This document shows positions 1 to 6,981 of a DNA stretch of 18,291 nucleotides, piece by piece (the first letter of the stretch is position 1; each line of letters begins with the position of its first letter). Below the pieces are notes generated by a model. It had not been told where the DNA came from. It ran no database searches and was given only the letters and a program-made list of their open reading frames with translations. The DNA is from Chitinophagaceae bacterium UBA2793 (GTDB lineage: Bacteria; Bacteroidota; Bacteroidia; Chitinophagales; Chitinophagaceae). Location of the stretch: the NCBI GenBank assembly GCA_002352045.1, contig DEHT01000059.1, positions 1 through 18,291 of the forward strand, in the 5' to 3' direction. The position numbers and the translations under genes are program-made.

Positions 1-201
1 ACCCTTATCCAAAAATTATCACCCGTGTATAGAACTGTGTTTAACCTCTATGTGATGGATGGTTTTAAACATGAAGAAATAGCACAACAATTAAAAATTT
101 CTGTGGGCGCTTCTAAATCAAATCTTGCAAAAGCAAGAATGAATATTCAAAAGATGCTTAAAGAAACTGACATTAATTATTATGAACATAAAGCCATATA
201 A
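1..201 (+). CDS. ECF-type RNA polymerase sigma factor, C-terminal part (5' end outside window)
   Basis: The frame is open from base 1 and ends at TAA 199-201, giving 66 residues. They read as sigma-70 region 4: LSPVYRTVFNLYVMDGFKHEEIA followed by a helix-turn-helix (IAQQLKISVGASKSNLAKAR), which in ECF factors recognises the -35-type element. Region 2 lies upstream of the window, so class and full length cannot be judged. The stop lies inside the next gene, whose ATG is at 182 in another frame; the 20-nt overlap implies translational coupling, usual for a sigma factor and its membrane partner. Family assignment is firm; the target regulon is unknown, although the genes to 3264 are the obvious candidates. 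Confidence 0.88.
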   Translation, partial: TLIQKLSPVYRTVFNLYVMDGFKHEEIAQQLKISVGASKSNLAKARMNIQKMLKETDINYYEHKAI

Positions 202-1516
202 ACAAATAGAAGAGCAAATAAAAATTGCTGCCAGTGAATGGGAGTCGGCTTTTGATGAGCTTGCATGGCAGCACATGGAGCAATTGCTCGATAAAGAAGA
301 TGATAGAAAACGGCCATTTGCCTGGTGGTGGGTAATCGTTCCTTTAGTGGCAGGTATTGCTACTGCAGGATATTTTGGGTTTTATAAAAAAGAAAATTCT
401 AATAATGAAACTGCTACTTTAAAACAAGTAAATATCAACTCAATAAAAAAGGATGATACTGTTAAAAACAACCATAACAATGTTTTTAATCCTCAAACAA
501 ATTATGCTGCCGATATAAATGATGATAACCCAACTAATGTTTTTCAAAACAAAAACCTAATTGAAACCAATGTAATCAAATCAAATCCTAGGAATAAGAA
601 AGAAATAGAATATTTTGGTTCAAATAAAAAAAATACTTCCACTGCCGCAAAAACAACAATTCGAATTACACCTGCTCAAACTTTTGAGCAAAAAGAAAGT
701 GGATATTATATTAGTACTAGTAAAGAAGAAAGCCCAGTAATTTTTGAGCAAGAACTTTCTATAAAAGAAAAAGAGTTTGAAAAAGTATTTGAATCTTCTA
801 CGGATCAACAGCCAATACAAAAAGAAAAAATTGAAGCAATCAATAAGCTTTCTACAGATACTGCTAATAAATCAATAACTAAAAAGAAACAAAATAAGCC
901 CGGCAAGCCATCCAACTTTTATTTTTCAATTTATGCAGGCATGGAAGCAAATGGAGTAGATTTTCCGGGACTAAATAAAATATCTACAAGGGCCGGCTTT
1001 TCAGCAGGGTACTATTTAACCAAAAAATTAAGTGTGCAGTCAGGTTTTTTTGCTGGCAGCAAAAAATACATAGCCGGTAAATATGATTATAAAGCAAAAC
1101 CGGGAACTTACTGGAGTACGGTTGATATTACTAAAGTTGATGCCAATTGCAGAGTTTTTGAAATTCCACTTTCGGTTAGATACGATTTTAAACAAAGTAC
1201 AAAGCTTACAAGTTTTGCAGGCCTTGGACTTTCTTCTTTTATTATGGATAAAGAAGATTATGCCTACGATTACATTTACTACAATACCCCTCATCATGGC
1301 AAAGCATCATACACTGGTAACCGGCATTGGTTCTCTGTATTAAGAATATACGGTGGCATGGAGAAAAAAATATCCCAAACAATTTCTGTTGGAATACAAC
1401 CTGGCTTGGCCATTCCTTTGGGAGGAGTAGGCGAGGGGCAAATAAAATTATTTTCTTCCGAAGTACTTCTTCATTTAAAATATCAACCATTTAAAAAGGC
1501 TAAAAGCAACCAATAA
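182..1516 (+). CDS. Single-TM sigma-factor partner with C-terminal outer-membrane beta-barrel-like domain
   Basis: 444 residues. Residues 1-46 are a charged, helical, presumably cytoplasmic segment; 47-68 (AWWWVIVPLVAGIATAGYFG) form one strong transmembrane helix; 70-240 are an Asn/Lys/Thr/Glu-rich low-complexity linker; from about 244 alternating aromatic/small-residue strands (NFYFSIYAG, AGFSAGYYLTKKLSVQSGFF, LTSFAGLGLSSFI, ISVGIQPGLAIPLG) resemble the porin-like OMP_b-brl families. It overlaps the preceding ECF sigma gene by 20 nt, so an anti-sigma or sigma-regulatory role is the best inference, with the N-terminal tail as possible sigma-binding part. No zinc-finger anti-sigma motif is visible. 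The topology is odd: an inner-membrane anchor and an OM-barrel-like domain in one chain. ATG 182 is chosen because the TM helix and coupling fit; no nearer alternative is better. Confidence 0.75.
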   Translation: MNIKPYKQIEEQIKIAASEWESAFDELAWQHMEQLLDKEDDRKRPFAWWWVIVPLVAGIATAGYFGFYKKENSNNETATLKQVNINSIKKDDTVKNNHNNVFNPQTNYAADINDDNPTNVFQNKNLIETNVIKSNPRNKKEIEYFGSNKKNTSTAAKTTIRITPAQTFEQKESGYYISTSKEESPVIFEQELSIKEKEFEKVFESSTDQQPIQKEKIEAINKLSTDTANKSITKKKQNKPGKPSNFYFSIYAGMEANGVDFPGLNKISTRAGFSAGYYLTKKLSVQSGFFAGSKKYIAGKYDYKAKPGTYWSTVDITKVDANCRVFEIPLSVRYDFKQSTKLTSFAGLGLSSFIMDKEDYAYDYIYYNTPHHGKASYTGNRHWFSVLRIYGGMEKKISQTISVGIQPGLAIPLGGVGEGQIKLFSSEVLLHLKYQPFKKAKSNQ

Positions 1517-1530
1517 ATTTTTTCATGCGT

Positions 1531-1546
1531 ATAGTTTTAAAACTAT
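1531..1546. promoter_or_regulatory. Perfect 16-bp palindrome in front of the SprB/cytochrome c gene
   Basis: ATAGTTTTAAAACTAT is its own reverse complement and fills most of the 36-nt gap between the stop at 1516 and the ATG at 1553, ending 6 nt before that ATG. There is no following T-tract, so it is not a standard intrinsic terminator. It could be an operator or a translation-affecting hairpin; an AT-rich chance palindrome is possible. Confidence 0.4.
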
Positions 1547-1552
1547 GCTTGT

Positions 1553-2383
1553 ATGAACAATAAAAATTTATTCAGCTTAATGCTATTGGTTTCTGTTTTT
1601 GTAGTGGGAAATTTAGCATCGTGCAGTAAAGGCGGTGGCGATAATCCACCCGGCGATCCATGCGCCGGTAAAACAATTGTTATCACTGCAACACCTACAC
1701 CGTCGGCAGGATGCGGAGCTCCTTCTGGCTCTATTAGTGTATCTGCTACCGGTAGTACTGGCTTTCAATTCAAATTAAATAGTGCCGGTACTTATCAAAC
1801 TTCAGGAATTTTTAACGGGTTAGCAGCAGGTGCATATACCGTATTTACAAAAGATGCAGCCGGTTGCGAAAAGTCGCAGGCTGTAACTGTTACTTCTGTT
1901 GGCGGCAGTTTTACCATTAATGCTACCGCTACTACCACCAGCGGTTGTGGAAGTACCAATGGTTCTATTACTGTTACTGCTTCGGGAAGCACGGGCTTTC
2001 AATACAAATTAAATGCTGCAGGTACTTATGGCGCTTCCAATACCTTTAATAATTTGGCCGAAGGCAACTATACTGTTTTTGTAAAAGATGGTTCAGGTTG
2101 CGAAAATTCACAGGCCATATCGGTAAATGCAGGCTCACCCGGGCCAAATTTTTCAGCAGTTCGCACATTGCTCAATGCAAAATGCATTTCCTGTCATAGT
2201 GGTACTGCTCCGGCTGGAGGAAGAGATTGGACAGTGAACTGTAATGTAGTAAATAATAGCGGCATCATTAACACCAGGGCAGTAGTGGTAGGCGATATGC
2301 CACAGGGCGGTCCCTCTCTAGCTGCATCAGAAAAAGCAATTATTACTAACTGGATAAATGCCGGAGGTAAACTTACCGACTAA
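1553..2383 (+). CDS. Lipoprotein with two SprB-type repeats and a C-terminal cytochrome c domain
   Basis: 276 residues. Residues 1-23 are a signal peptide ending in a lipobox (LASC, lipidated Cys24) followed by a short SKGGGDNPPGD linker. Two tandem repeats follow (44-113 and 122-191), 44 of 70 positions identical, each with Cys at repeat positions 11 and 62 (Cys54/105 and Cys132/183), a likely disulfide; they resemble SprB repeats of Bacteroidota surface adhesins. The C-terminus (about 199-276) holds a haem-binding CISCH (211-215), a PAGG motif, and MPQGGP with Met249 as probable sixth ligand, like small cytochrome c domains of the 'NCISCHGG...MPPGG' type. An envelope lipoprotein carrying one c-type haem is inferred; the partner is unknown. 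The DUF5777 barrel starts 8 nt downstream. The domains are clear; the combined role is not. Confidence 0.82.
   Translation: MNNKNLFSLMLLVSVFVVGNLASCSKGGGDNPPGDPCAGKTIVITATPTPSAGCGAPSGSISVSATGSTGFQFKLNSAGTYQTSGIFNGLAAGAYTVFTKDAAGCEKSQAVTVTSVGGSFTINATATTTSGCGSTNGSITVTASGSTGFQYKLNAAGTYGASNTFNNLAEGNYTVFVKDGSGCENSQAISVNAGSPGPNFSAVRTLLNAKCISCHSGTAPAGGRDWTVNCNVVNNSGIINTRAVVVGDMPQGGPSLAASEKAIITNWINAGGKLTD
1682..1891 (+). repeat. SprB-type repeat unit 1 (coding)
   Basis: Encodes residues 44-113 of the lipoprotein; 63% identical at protein level to the unit at 1916-2125. Shared core pieces are GSTGFQ, KLN.AGTY, YTVF.KD and GCE.SQA. The DNA has diverged more than the protein at third positions, so this is an old duplication. 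Confidence 0.8.
1916..2125 (+). repeat. SprB-type repeat unit 2 (coding)
   Basis: Encodes residues 122-191, second copy of the unit at 1682-1891, with the same paired cysteines. It connects through a short SPGPNF linker to the haem domain. Confidence 0.8.
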
Positions 2384-2391
2384 AATATTTT

Positions 2392-3264
2392 ATGAAGATT
2401 ATATTATTTACTGCATTCTTGTGCTGCATGAGCGGCAAGGCGCAATCTCAGGACAGTACGCAGGCTGCGAATAATGGAGAGGCGCAAAATGTAAGTACAG
2501 AAAAAGTGTACAGCATCTTTAAATCTACAAGGGTCATCAATGCACATTCGGTTGATATGCTCCACAAAGGCAATCTCGATTTTAGAATTTTGCATCGCTT
2601 TGGTTTTTTAAGCAAGGGTATTAAAGAAATGTTTGGGCTAGATGAAGCCTCTATGCGTATGAGTTTTGATTATGGCATTACCGATAATATTACAATAGGT
2701 ATTGGCCGAAGCACTTATCGAAAAGAATTAGATGGTTTTTTTAAATGGCGCTTAATACAGCAGTCAACCGGGGAAAATTCAAATCCTTTTTCCCTGGCCC
2801 TGGCTGCAGGCTCTACCGTGTGGACCGAAAAAAGTTTTGCTACCCCCAAACCATCATTTGCCGATAGGTTTTCTTATTATGTACAAGTGTTGGCAGGCAA
2901 AAAATTTAATTCAATATTTTCAATGCAGTTGAGCCCCATTTTTGTGCATAGTAATGCCCCCATTAATGGAGATGCCCGCAATATTTTTGCTCCGGGGTTG
3001 GGAATGAGGTATAAAATTTCCAACAGATTAGCACTTACATTCGATTACCATCATATATTGGATGGTTTAACCAACATTAGCCGGCATCCATTATCAGTAG
3101 GTGTGGATATTCAAACAGGTGGGCATATATTTCAACTACATTTTTCCAATGCCACAGGCATGAACGAGCGGGCCTTGCTGTACGAAACCTACGGCAAATT
3201 TTTTGAAGGAGATATTCGATTTGGATTTAATTTGAGCAGAATGTTTCATTTAAATAACCGGTAA
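2392..3264 (+). CDS. DUF5777-type outer-membrane beta-barrel protein
   Basis: 290 residues. The N-terminus (MKIILFTAFLCCMSGKAQSQ) is a signal peptide, probably cleaved near residues 18-20. The mature protein is rich in amphipathic strands (LDFRILHRFGFL, MRMSFDYGITDNITIGIGRS, FSLALAAGSTVW, RLALTFDYHHILDG, IFQLHFSNATG, DIRFGFNLSRMF) and ends in a hydrophobic/aromatic strand as outer-membrane barrels do. The IFKSTRVINAHSV.ML..GNLDFRI.HRFG opening is what I associate with the DUF5777 family, which in Bacteroidota often lies next to cytochrome c-like lipoproteins, as here (8-nt gap). It may hold or export the preceding haem lipoprotein or form a pore; no function is established by the sequence. 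No terminator is visible behind it. Confidence 0.75.
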   Translation: MKIILFTAFLCCMSGKAQSQDSTQAANNGEAQNVSTEKVYSIFKSTRVINAHSVDMLHKGNLDFRILHRFGFLSKGIKEMFGLDEASMRMSFDYGITDNITIGIGRSTYRKELDGFFKWRLIQQSTGENSNPFSLALAAGSTVWTEKSFATPKPSFADRFSYYVQVLAGKKFNSIFSMQLSPIFVHSNAPINGDARNIFAPGLGMRYKISNRLALTFDYHHILDGLTNISRHPLSVGVDIQTGGHIFQLHFSNATGMNERALLYETYGKFFEGDIRFGFNLSRMFHLNNR

Positions 3265-3307
3265 AACTATCTATCAAATTATATTTATAAAGGTAAATGC
3301 TCATTTG

Positions 3308-3339
3308 TTTGGTAAAGTTCAAAGGGCTTGTTATCTTTG
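3308..3339 (+). promoter_or_regulatory. Bacteroidota-type promoter of rpsP
   Basis: TTTG at 3308-3311, a 20-nt spacer, and TATCTTTG at 3332-3339 match the phylum's TTTG/TAnnTTTG consensus. Transcription would start near 3345, leaving a leader of about 55 nt. This also argues against a start codon at 3328, which would lie inside the promoter. Confidence 0.75.
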
Positions 3340-3399
3340 ACCTCCTTTTTTAAGGAAATAAACCCTATTTGTTCACAACCAAGAAAATTTCTATTTTTT

Positions 3400-3885
3400 A
3401 TGGCTGTTAAAATGAGATTGCAAAGACATGGCTCTAAGAAGAGGCCATTCTACTTCATCGTTATTGCGGATGCTCGCAGTCCCCGTGATGGAAAATTTAT
3501 CCAAAAATTAGGCTCTTACAATCCTTTGACCGTTCCGGCTACTATCCAGATCGATCGTCAAAAAGCATTGGATTGGTTACAGAAAGGTGCTCAACCCACC
3601 GATACTGTACGCCGTATTCTTTCTTTTAAAGGAGTATTGTTCCTAAAACATTTGCTTCGTGGTGTAAGCCTTGGCTTATTTGATGAAGCATCTGCAATGG
3701 AGAAGTTTACCAAATGGAGTACTGAACATGAAGCAAGTGTGAATCGCCGCCAGGGCGCTCACAGAAAAGCTCGCATTGAAAAACGTAATGTTCCTGTGGT
3801 GAAGAAAGTTGCAGAAAAAGTAGAAGAAGCACCTGCTGCCGAAGCGGCTCCTGAAGTTTCCGAAGAACCGAAAACAGAAGAATAA
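3400..3885 (+). CDS. rpsP: 30S ribosomal protein S16
   Basis: 161 residues from ATG 3400 (MAVKMRLQRHGSKKRPF). An in-frame upstream ATG at 3328 would add 24 residues unlike S16 and lies within the promoter, so it is rejected. The conserved S16 core (RLQRHGSKKRPFYFIVIADARSP, DGKFIQKLGSYNPL, DWLQKGAQPTDTVRRILS) covers about residues 5-85. The rest is an extension: a basic stretch to about residue 135, then an Ala/Glu-rich acidic tail (VEEAPAAEAAPEVSEEPKTEE). Canonical S16 has about 80-90 residues; long charged tails are common in Bacteroidota S16. It is a structural protein of the small subunit, needed for 30S assembly. A terminator follows 26 nt after the stop, separating it from rimM. Confidence 0.97.
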   Translation: MAVKMRLQRHGSKKRPFYFIVIADARSPRDGKFIQKLGSYNPLTVPATIQIDRQKALDWLQKGAQPTDTVRRILSFKGVLFLKHLLRGVSLGLFDEASAMEKFTKWSTEHEASVNRRQGAHRKARIEKRNVPVVKKVAEKVEEAPAAEAAPEVSEEPKTEE

Positions 3886-3910
3886 GCTTATCTGCCTAAC
3901 AACTTTTTTG

Positions 3911-3939
3911 AGTCCTGCATTTTTGTAGGACTTTTTTTT
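3911..3939 (+). terminator. Intrinsic terminator of rpsP
   Basis: AGTCCT (3911-3916) pairs with AGGACT (3927-3932), extended inward by a G-T and a C-G pair, with a run of eight T at 3932-3939. Confidence 0.85.
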
Positions 3940-4050
3940 GGGTCGGTACCGAAGGTCAGGTCCGTTTTTTAAGTTAATCGCTAAAAATTCTACTTTTCAA
4001 AGATTTTCAATCGCACTAAAAAAATAATGCCTATAAAATCAATTGCTAAA

Positions 4051-4058
4051 TATCTTTG
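4051..4058 (+). promoter_or_regulatory. -7 element of a rimM promoter, very close to the start codon
   Basis: TATCTTTG is a perfect TAnnTTTG and ends 9 nt before ATG 4068. No TTTG or TTG stands at the expected 19-21 nt upstream, so only the -7 half is supported. If used, the mRNA would be almost leaderless. Confidence 0.55.
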
Positions 4059-4067
4059 CCCAATAAC

Positions 4068-4589
4068 ATGAGTCAATATTTCAAAATAGGAAAATTTGCC
4101 GCCAGCCATGGCCTCGATGGTACATTGGTATTGCTGCATAGCCTCGGCAAAAAAACAGCGTTAAATGGCCTGGAAACTTTATTTATCCAGGAATCGAAAG
4201 ATAATTTTATGCCCTATTTTATTGAAACTACTTCGGTGAAAAATGATGCGGAGGTTTATGTAAAACTGGAGGGCATTAACAATAAAGAACTGGCAAGAAA
4301 ATACTCGCCCAAAGAAGTGTGGATAACTGCAGAAGATTTTGAAAAATTTGCTGCTAAATCTTCCCCAATATCAATGCTTGGATACGACTTGATTGATGGA
4401 AATATTAATCTTGGCGAAATAATTGAAGTGCTGGAACAACCACATCAAATATTGTGTACTATTTTGTATAAGGGAAATGAAGCATTGGTTCCGGTGCATG
4501 AAGCAAACCTTATTAAAATGGATCAAAAGAATAAAAAAGTTTATGTAGAAGTACCGGAAGGACTGCTCGATATTTATTCGGGAGAATAA
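4068..4589 (+). CDS. rimM: Ribosome maturation factor RimM
   Basis: 173 residues from ATG 4068 (MSQYFKIGKFAASHGLDG). A TTG at 4056 could extend the frame by four residues but overlaps the -7 promoter element, so it is not preferred. The N-terminal RimM domain carries the signature IGKFAASHGLDGTL, then YVKLEGINNKELARKY; the C-terminal PRC-barrel part (about residues 95-173) ends in EALVPVHEANLIKMDQ...VEVPEGLLDIY, as in other RimM proteins. RimM binds S19 in the 30S head and assists 16S rRNA processing. It follows rpsP, the conserved order, but the usual next gene trmD is not here: a glycosyltransferase follows after 105 nt. Confidence 0.95.
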   Translation: MSQYFKIGKFAASHGLDGTLVLLHSLGKKTALNGLETLFIQESKDNFMPYFIETTSVKNDAEVYVKLEGINNKELARKYSPKEVWITAEDFEKFAAKSSPISMLGYDLIDGNINLGEIIEVLEQPHQILCTILYKGNEALVPVHEANLIKMDQKNKKVYVEVPEGLLDIYSGE

Positions 4590-4694
4590 GAAAGTGGAAG
4601 GGTGAGAGTGGAGAGTGGTTAATCAGGCGAAAAAAAACTTTGGGCAAAATGCAAATCATTATTTTTAATCAAGACTGATTTTTTTCTTTCTTTT

Positions 4695-5615
4695 ATGGTT
4701 GATTCATTTCCTACAATATCGGTAGTTATTTGTACCTACAACAGGCAGGCTTATATAGTTTCCTGCCTGCAGCATTTGGCAAAACAAAGTTTGCCGTTAC
4801 AGCAATACGAAGTAATAGTAGTGGATAATTGCTCAACCGATGAAACAGCATTGTTGGTAAAACACTTTCTGCATCAAAACTCCTCGCTTCCCTTTAGATA
4901 TGTATTTGAAGAAAACAAAGGGCTTTCCTACGCAAGAGGAAGAGGTGTAGCAGAATCTAAGTCAGAAATTATATTGTACATAGATGATGATGCAGAAGCC
5001 GATGAACACCTCCTGAAAATGTTTGTAGATTTTTTTTATCAGCAACCCAATGCTTCCGGTGCAGGCGGGCGCATTATCCCAAAATTTACCGAAAGACCCG
5101 AGCCCAAATGGATAAGCCGATGGTTGGATGGTTACTTGGTAAGGGTTGACCATGGCGGCAGTATAAGGTTGTTTGAAGGAAGAATGAAATATCCGGCAGG
5201 CTGTAATATGGTTTACCGCAAAAAATATTTATTAGAAGCCGGAGGCTTTAATCCTGAACTAACTTTTAGAGGCGATGATAAATATATTTTTCATGCTGTA
5301 AAAGCAATTAATCCAAATATTTATTATGTGCCTGAAGCATTGGTGAATCATAATATTCCCGGCAAGCGATTGGATTTTGCCTATTTTAAAACCTTGTTTT
5401 TAAAAACCGGCAATGAAGAAAAAAAACGTGTTTCAGCACAAGGCTTATTTGCTTTAATAAAAAAGTTTGGGGAGTATATTTTCAAATTTGCAGTAGCATG
5501 TGCCATTTGGATTGGGTATGCCATTAACGGCAAAGAAATAAAAGGCCGCTACGTTTTTTATTCGCAGTGGTTTACACTAAAAGGATTTTTGATGAAGAAC
5601 GTATTTGTAAGATAA
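4695..5615 (+). CDS. Family 2 glycosyltransferase (GT-A fold)
   Basis: 306 residues. The Rossmann-like nucleotide-sugar site opens with ISVVICTYNRQAYI (8-21) and VIVVDNCSTDET (40-51). The metal-binding DXD-type motif is YIDDDAEAD (95-103). PAGCNMVYRKKYLLEAGGFNPEL (167-189) followed by GDD at 193-195 is the acceptor/catalytic region. A hydrophobic stretch near 262-278 (IFKFAVACAIWIGYAI) may anchor the C-terminus in the membrane. It should transfer a sugar from a nucleotide donor, likely for lipid-linked glycan or exopolysaccharide; donor and acceptor cannot be told. No other glycan genes are adjacent, so it seems an orphan. The 105 nt in front contain a run of GTGGAGAG-like bases and only a weak promoter candidate (TTTG 4639-4642, TATTTTTA 4660-4667, spacer 17). 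Confidence 0.9.
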   Translation: MVDSFPTISVVICTYNRQAYIVSCLQHLAKQSLPLQQYEVIVVDNCSTDETALLVKHFLHQNSSLPFRYVFEENKGLSYARGRGVAESKSEIILYIDDDAEADEHLLKMFVDFFYQQPNASGAGGRIIPKFTERPEPKWISRWLDGYLVRVDHGGSIRLFEGRMKYPAGCNMVYRKKYLLEAGGFNPELTFRGDDKYIFHAVKAINPNIYYVPEALVNHNIPGKRLDFAYFKTLFLKTGNEEKKRVSAQGLFALIKKFGEYIFKFAVACAIWIGYAINGKEIKGRYVFYSQWFTLKGFLMKNVFVR

Positions 5616-5656
5616 ATATCCCAATCAACCTTTCATCCAATCAACTTAGCAACTTA

Positions 5657-6853
5657 TCAACCTTTTCCCGGATAAACTTTTAATGCCGCTTCTAAGCAAT
5701 CCATTGCTTTATTAATAGAATCTACATTTAATACATAAGCTAAGCGTACTTCATTTTTTCCTAAACCTGGAGTGCTGTAAAAACCGGTAGCAGGTGCAAG
5801 CATAATGGTTTGCCCTTCATGTTCAAAAGATTCTAATAACCATTGACAAAATTTGTCGCTGTCATCAATTGGCAACTTAGCCATTGCATAAAATGCACCG
5901 CCGGGGTTGGGGCAAAAAACGCCTTCCATGGCATTTAATCTTTTAACCAAAGTATCTCTTCGCAATTTATATTCTGCCTTGGTATTATCAAAGTAATCGT
6001 CCGGAAGATCAACCGCTGCTTCACCCAAAATTTGAGCATAAAATGGAGGGCTTAATCTTGCCTGCGCAAACTTCATAGCAGCATCCAGTACTGCTTTGTT
6101 TTTTGTAATAAATGCACCAATGCGGCCGCCGCAGGCACTATATCTTTTACTGATGGTATCCATCAATACCACATGATCTTCGGCACCCTTTAAATGCATG
6201 GCACTGGTATGAGCACCTTCATAGCAAAACTCCCGATAGGCTTCATCGGCAAATAAATATAAGTTGTGTTTAAGCACAATTTGTTTTAAGGTTTCCATTT
6301 CGGCCTCGCTGTATAAATACCCGGTGGGGTTATTGGGATTACAAACCACAATAGCTTTTGTTTTGGATGTAATGGCTTTTTCAAAATCTTCAATAGGCGG
6401 CAATGCGAAACCAGATTCAATGGAACTGCTAATAGGTTTCACAACCACATCGGCTTGAATGGCAAAACCATTATAGTTTGCATAAAAGGGTTCGGGAATT
6501 ATTACTTCATCTCCAGCATCCAGGCAGGCCATAAAACCAAATAGTATCGCTTCGCTGCCACCGGTGGTTATTATAATTTCATTTGGCGTAATATCAATAT
6601 TGTTTTTTGCATAATAGCTTACTAATTTTTTTCGATAGCTTTCGTTGCCGGCACTATGGCTATATTCCAGCACTTTCATATCGTAATGCTTTACCGCATC
6701 CAAACAAGTCTTTGGTGTTTCAATATCGGGCTGGCCAATATTGAGGTGATACACTTTAATGCCTTTCTTTTTTGCAGCTTCTGCAAAAGGAACCAGTTTG
6801 CGAATGGGCGATGCGGGCATTTCAAAACCACGCTTACTTATTTCCAAAGCCAT
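5657..6853 (-). CDS. Pyridoxal-phosphate-dependent class I/II aminotransferase (aspartate aminotransferase-like)
   Basis: 398 residues, the normal length for fold-type I aminotransferases. Landmarks: LNIGQPDIETP (37-47), TTGGSEAI (96-103), CNPNNPTG (171-178, Asn binding the PLP ring region), DEAY (203-206), SKRYSACGGRIG (235-246) with Lys236 as the Schiff-base lysine and Arg244 near the phosphate, and NEVRLAY (367-373) with Arg370 as the alpha-carboxylate-binding arginine. It transfers an amino group between an amino acid and a 2-oxoacid in the cytoplasm; aspartate is a family default, and the exact substrate is not readable. Start ATG 6853 lies about 33 nt after a TACCTTTG element on this strand. 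It converges with the glycosyltransferase across 41 nt lacking any clear hairpin. Confidence 0.93.
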   Translation of the reverse strand: MALEISKRGFEMPASPIRKLVPFAEAAKKKGIKVYHLNIGQPDIETPKTCLDAVKHYDMKVLEYSHSAGNESYRKKLVSYYAKNNIDITPNEIIITTGGSEAILFGFMACLDAGDEVIIPEPFYANYNGFAIQADVVVKPISSSIESGFALPPIEDFEKAITSKTKAIVVCNPNNPTGYLYSEAEMETLKQIVLKHNLYLFADEAYREFCYEGAHTSAMHLKGAEDHVVLMDTISKRYSACGGRIGAFITKNKAVLDAAMKFAQARLSPPFYAQILGEAAVDLPDDYFDNTKAEYKLRRDTLVKRLNAMEGVFCPNPGGAFYAMAKLPIDDSDKFCQWLLESFEHEGQTIMLAPATGFYSTPGLGKNEVRLAYVLNVDSINKAMDCLEAALKVYPGKG

Positions 6854-6885
6854 TGAGAAAAATTTTTAGTTATTGATATTGGGCG

Positions 6886-6893
6886 CAAAGGTA
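6886..6893 (-). promoter_or_regulatory. -7 element of the aminotransferase promoter
   Basis: On the minus strand the bases read TACCTTTG, a perfect TAnnTTTG, followed by CGCCCAAT. The start codon is about 33 nt downstream. No good -33 TTTG is present at 19-21 nt, so support rests on the -7 alone. Confidence 0.5.
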
Positions 6894-6930
6894 TAATAAA
6901 TTGCTCCAGTTTCTTTTTACAACTTGCAAT

Positions 6931-6958
6931 AAAAAACCCCTGAAAATAACAGGGGTTT
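6931..6958 (-). terminator. Intrinsic terminator of the DUF1573 operon
   Basis: AAACCCCTG (6934-6942) and CAGGGGTTT (6950-6958) form a 9-bp stem with a 7-nt loop. On the minus strand the stem runs directly into six T (A run at 6931-6936). It insulates the aminotransferase gene from the operon at 6982-7934. Confidence 0.9.
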
Positions 6959-6981
6959 AAAATATTATTCAAATTGAAGAA

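Noticed and set aside
3328..3399. Longer rpsP reading frame starting at ATG 3328
   Set aside because: The extra 24 residues do not resemble S16 and the ATG overlaps the spacer/-7 region of a good promoter; MAVKMRLQRHG at 3400 is the normal S16 start.
3943..3952. 10-bp palindrome TCGGTACCGA behind the rpsP terminator
   Set aside because: Short, isolated and not placed at a promoter; chance is sufficient.
4056..4067. TTG start for rimM
   Set aside because: It lies inside the TATCTTTG -7 element; ATG 4068 gives a usual RimM N-terminus.
4590..4620. GTGGAGAG-like short tandem bases after rimM
   Set aside because: Only two imperfect units; no hairpin, no match to another place in the window.
5616..5656. 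Repeated ATCAAC/CAACTTA bases between converging glycosyltransferase and aminotransferase genes as a terminator or repeat array
   Set aside because: No stem can be drawn and the repeats are irregular and too few for an array.
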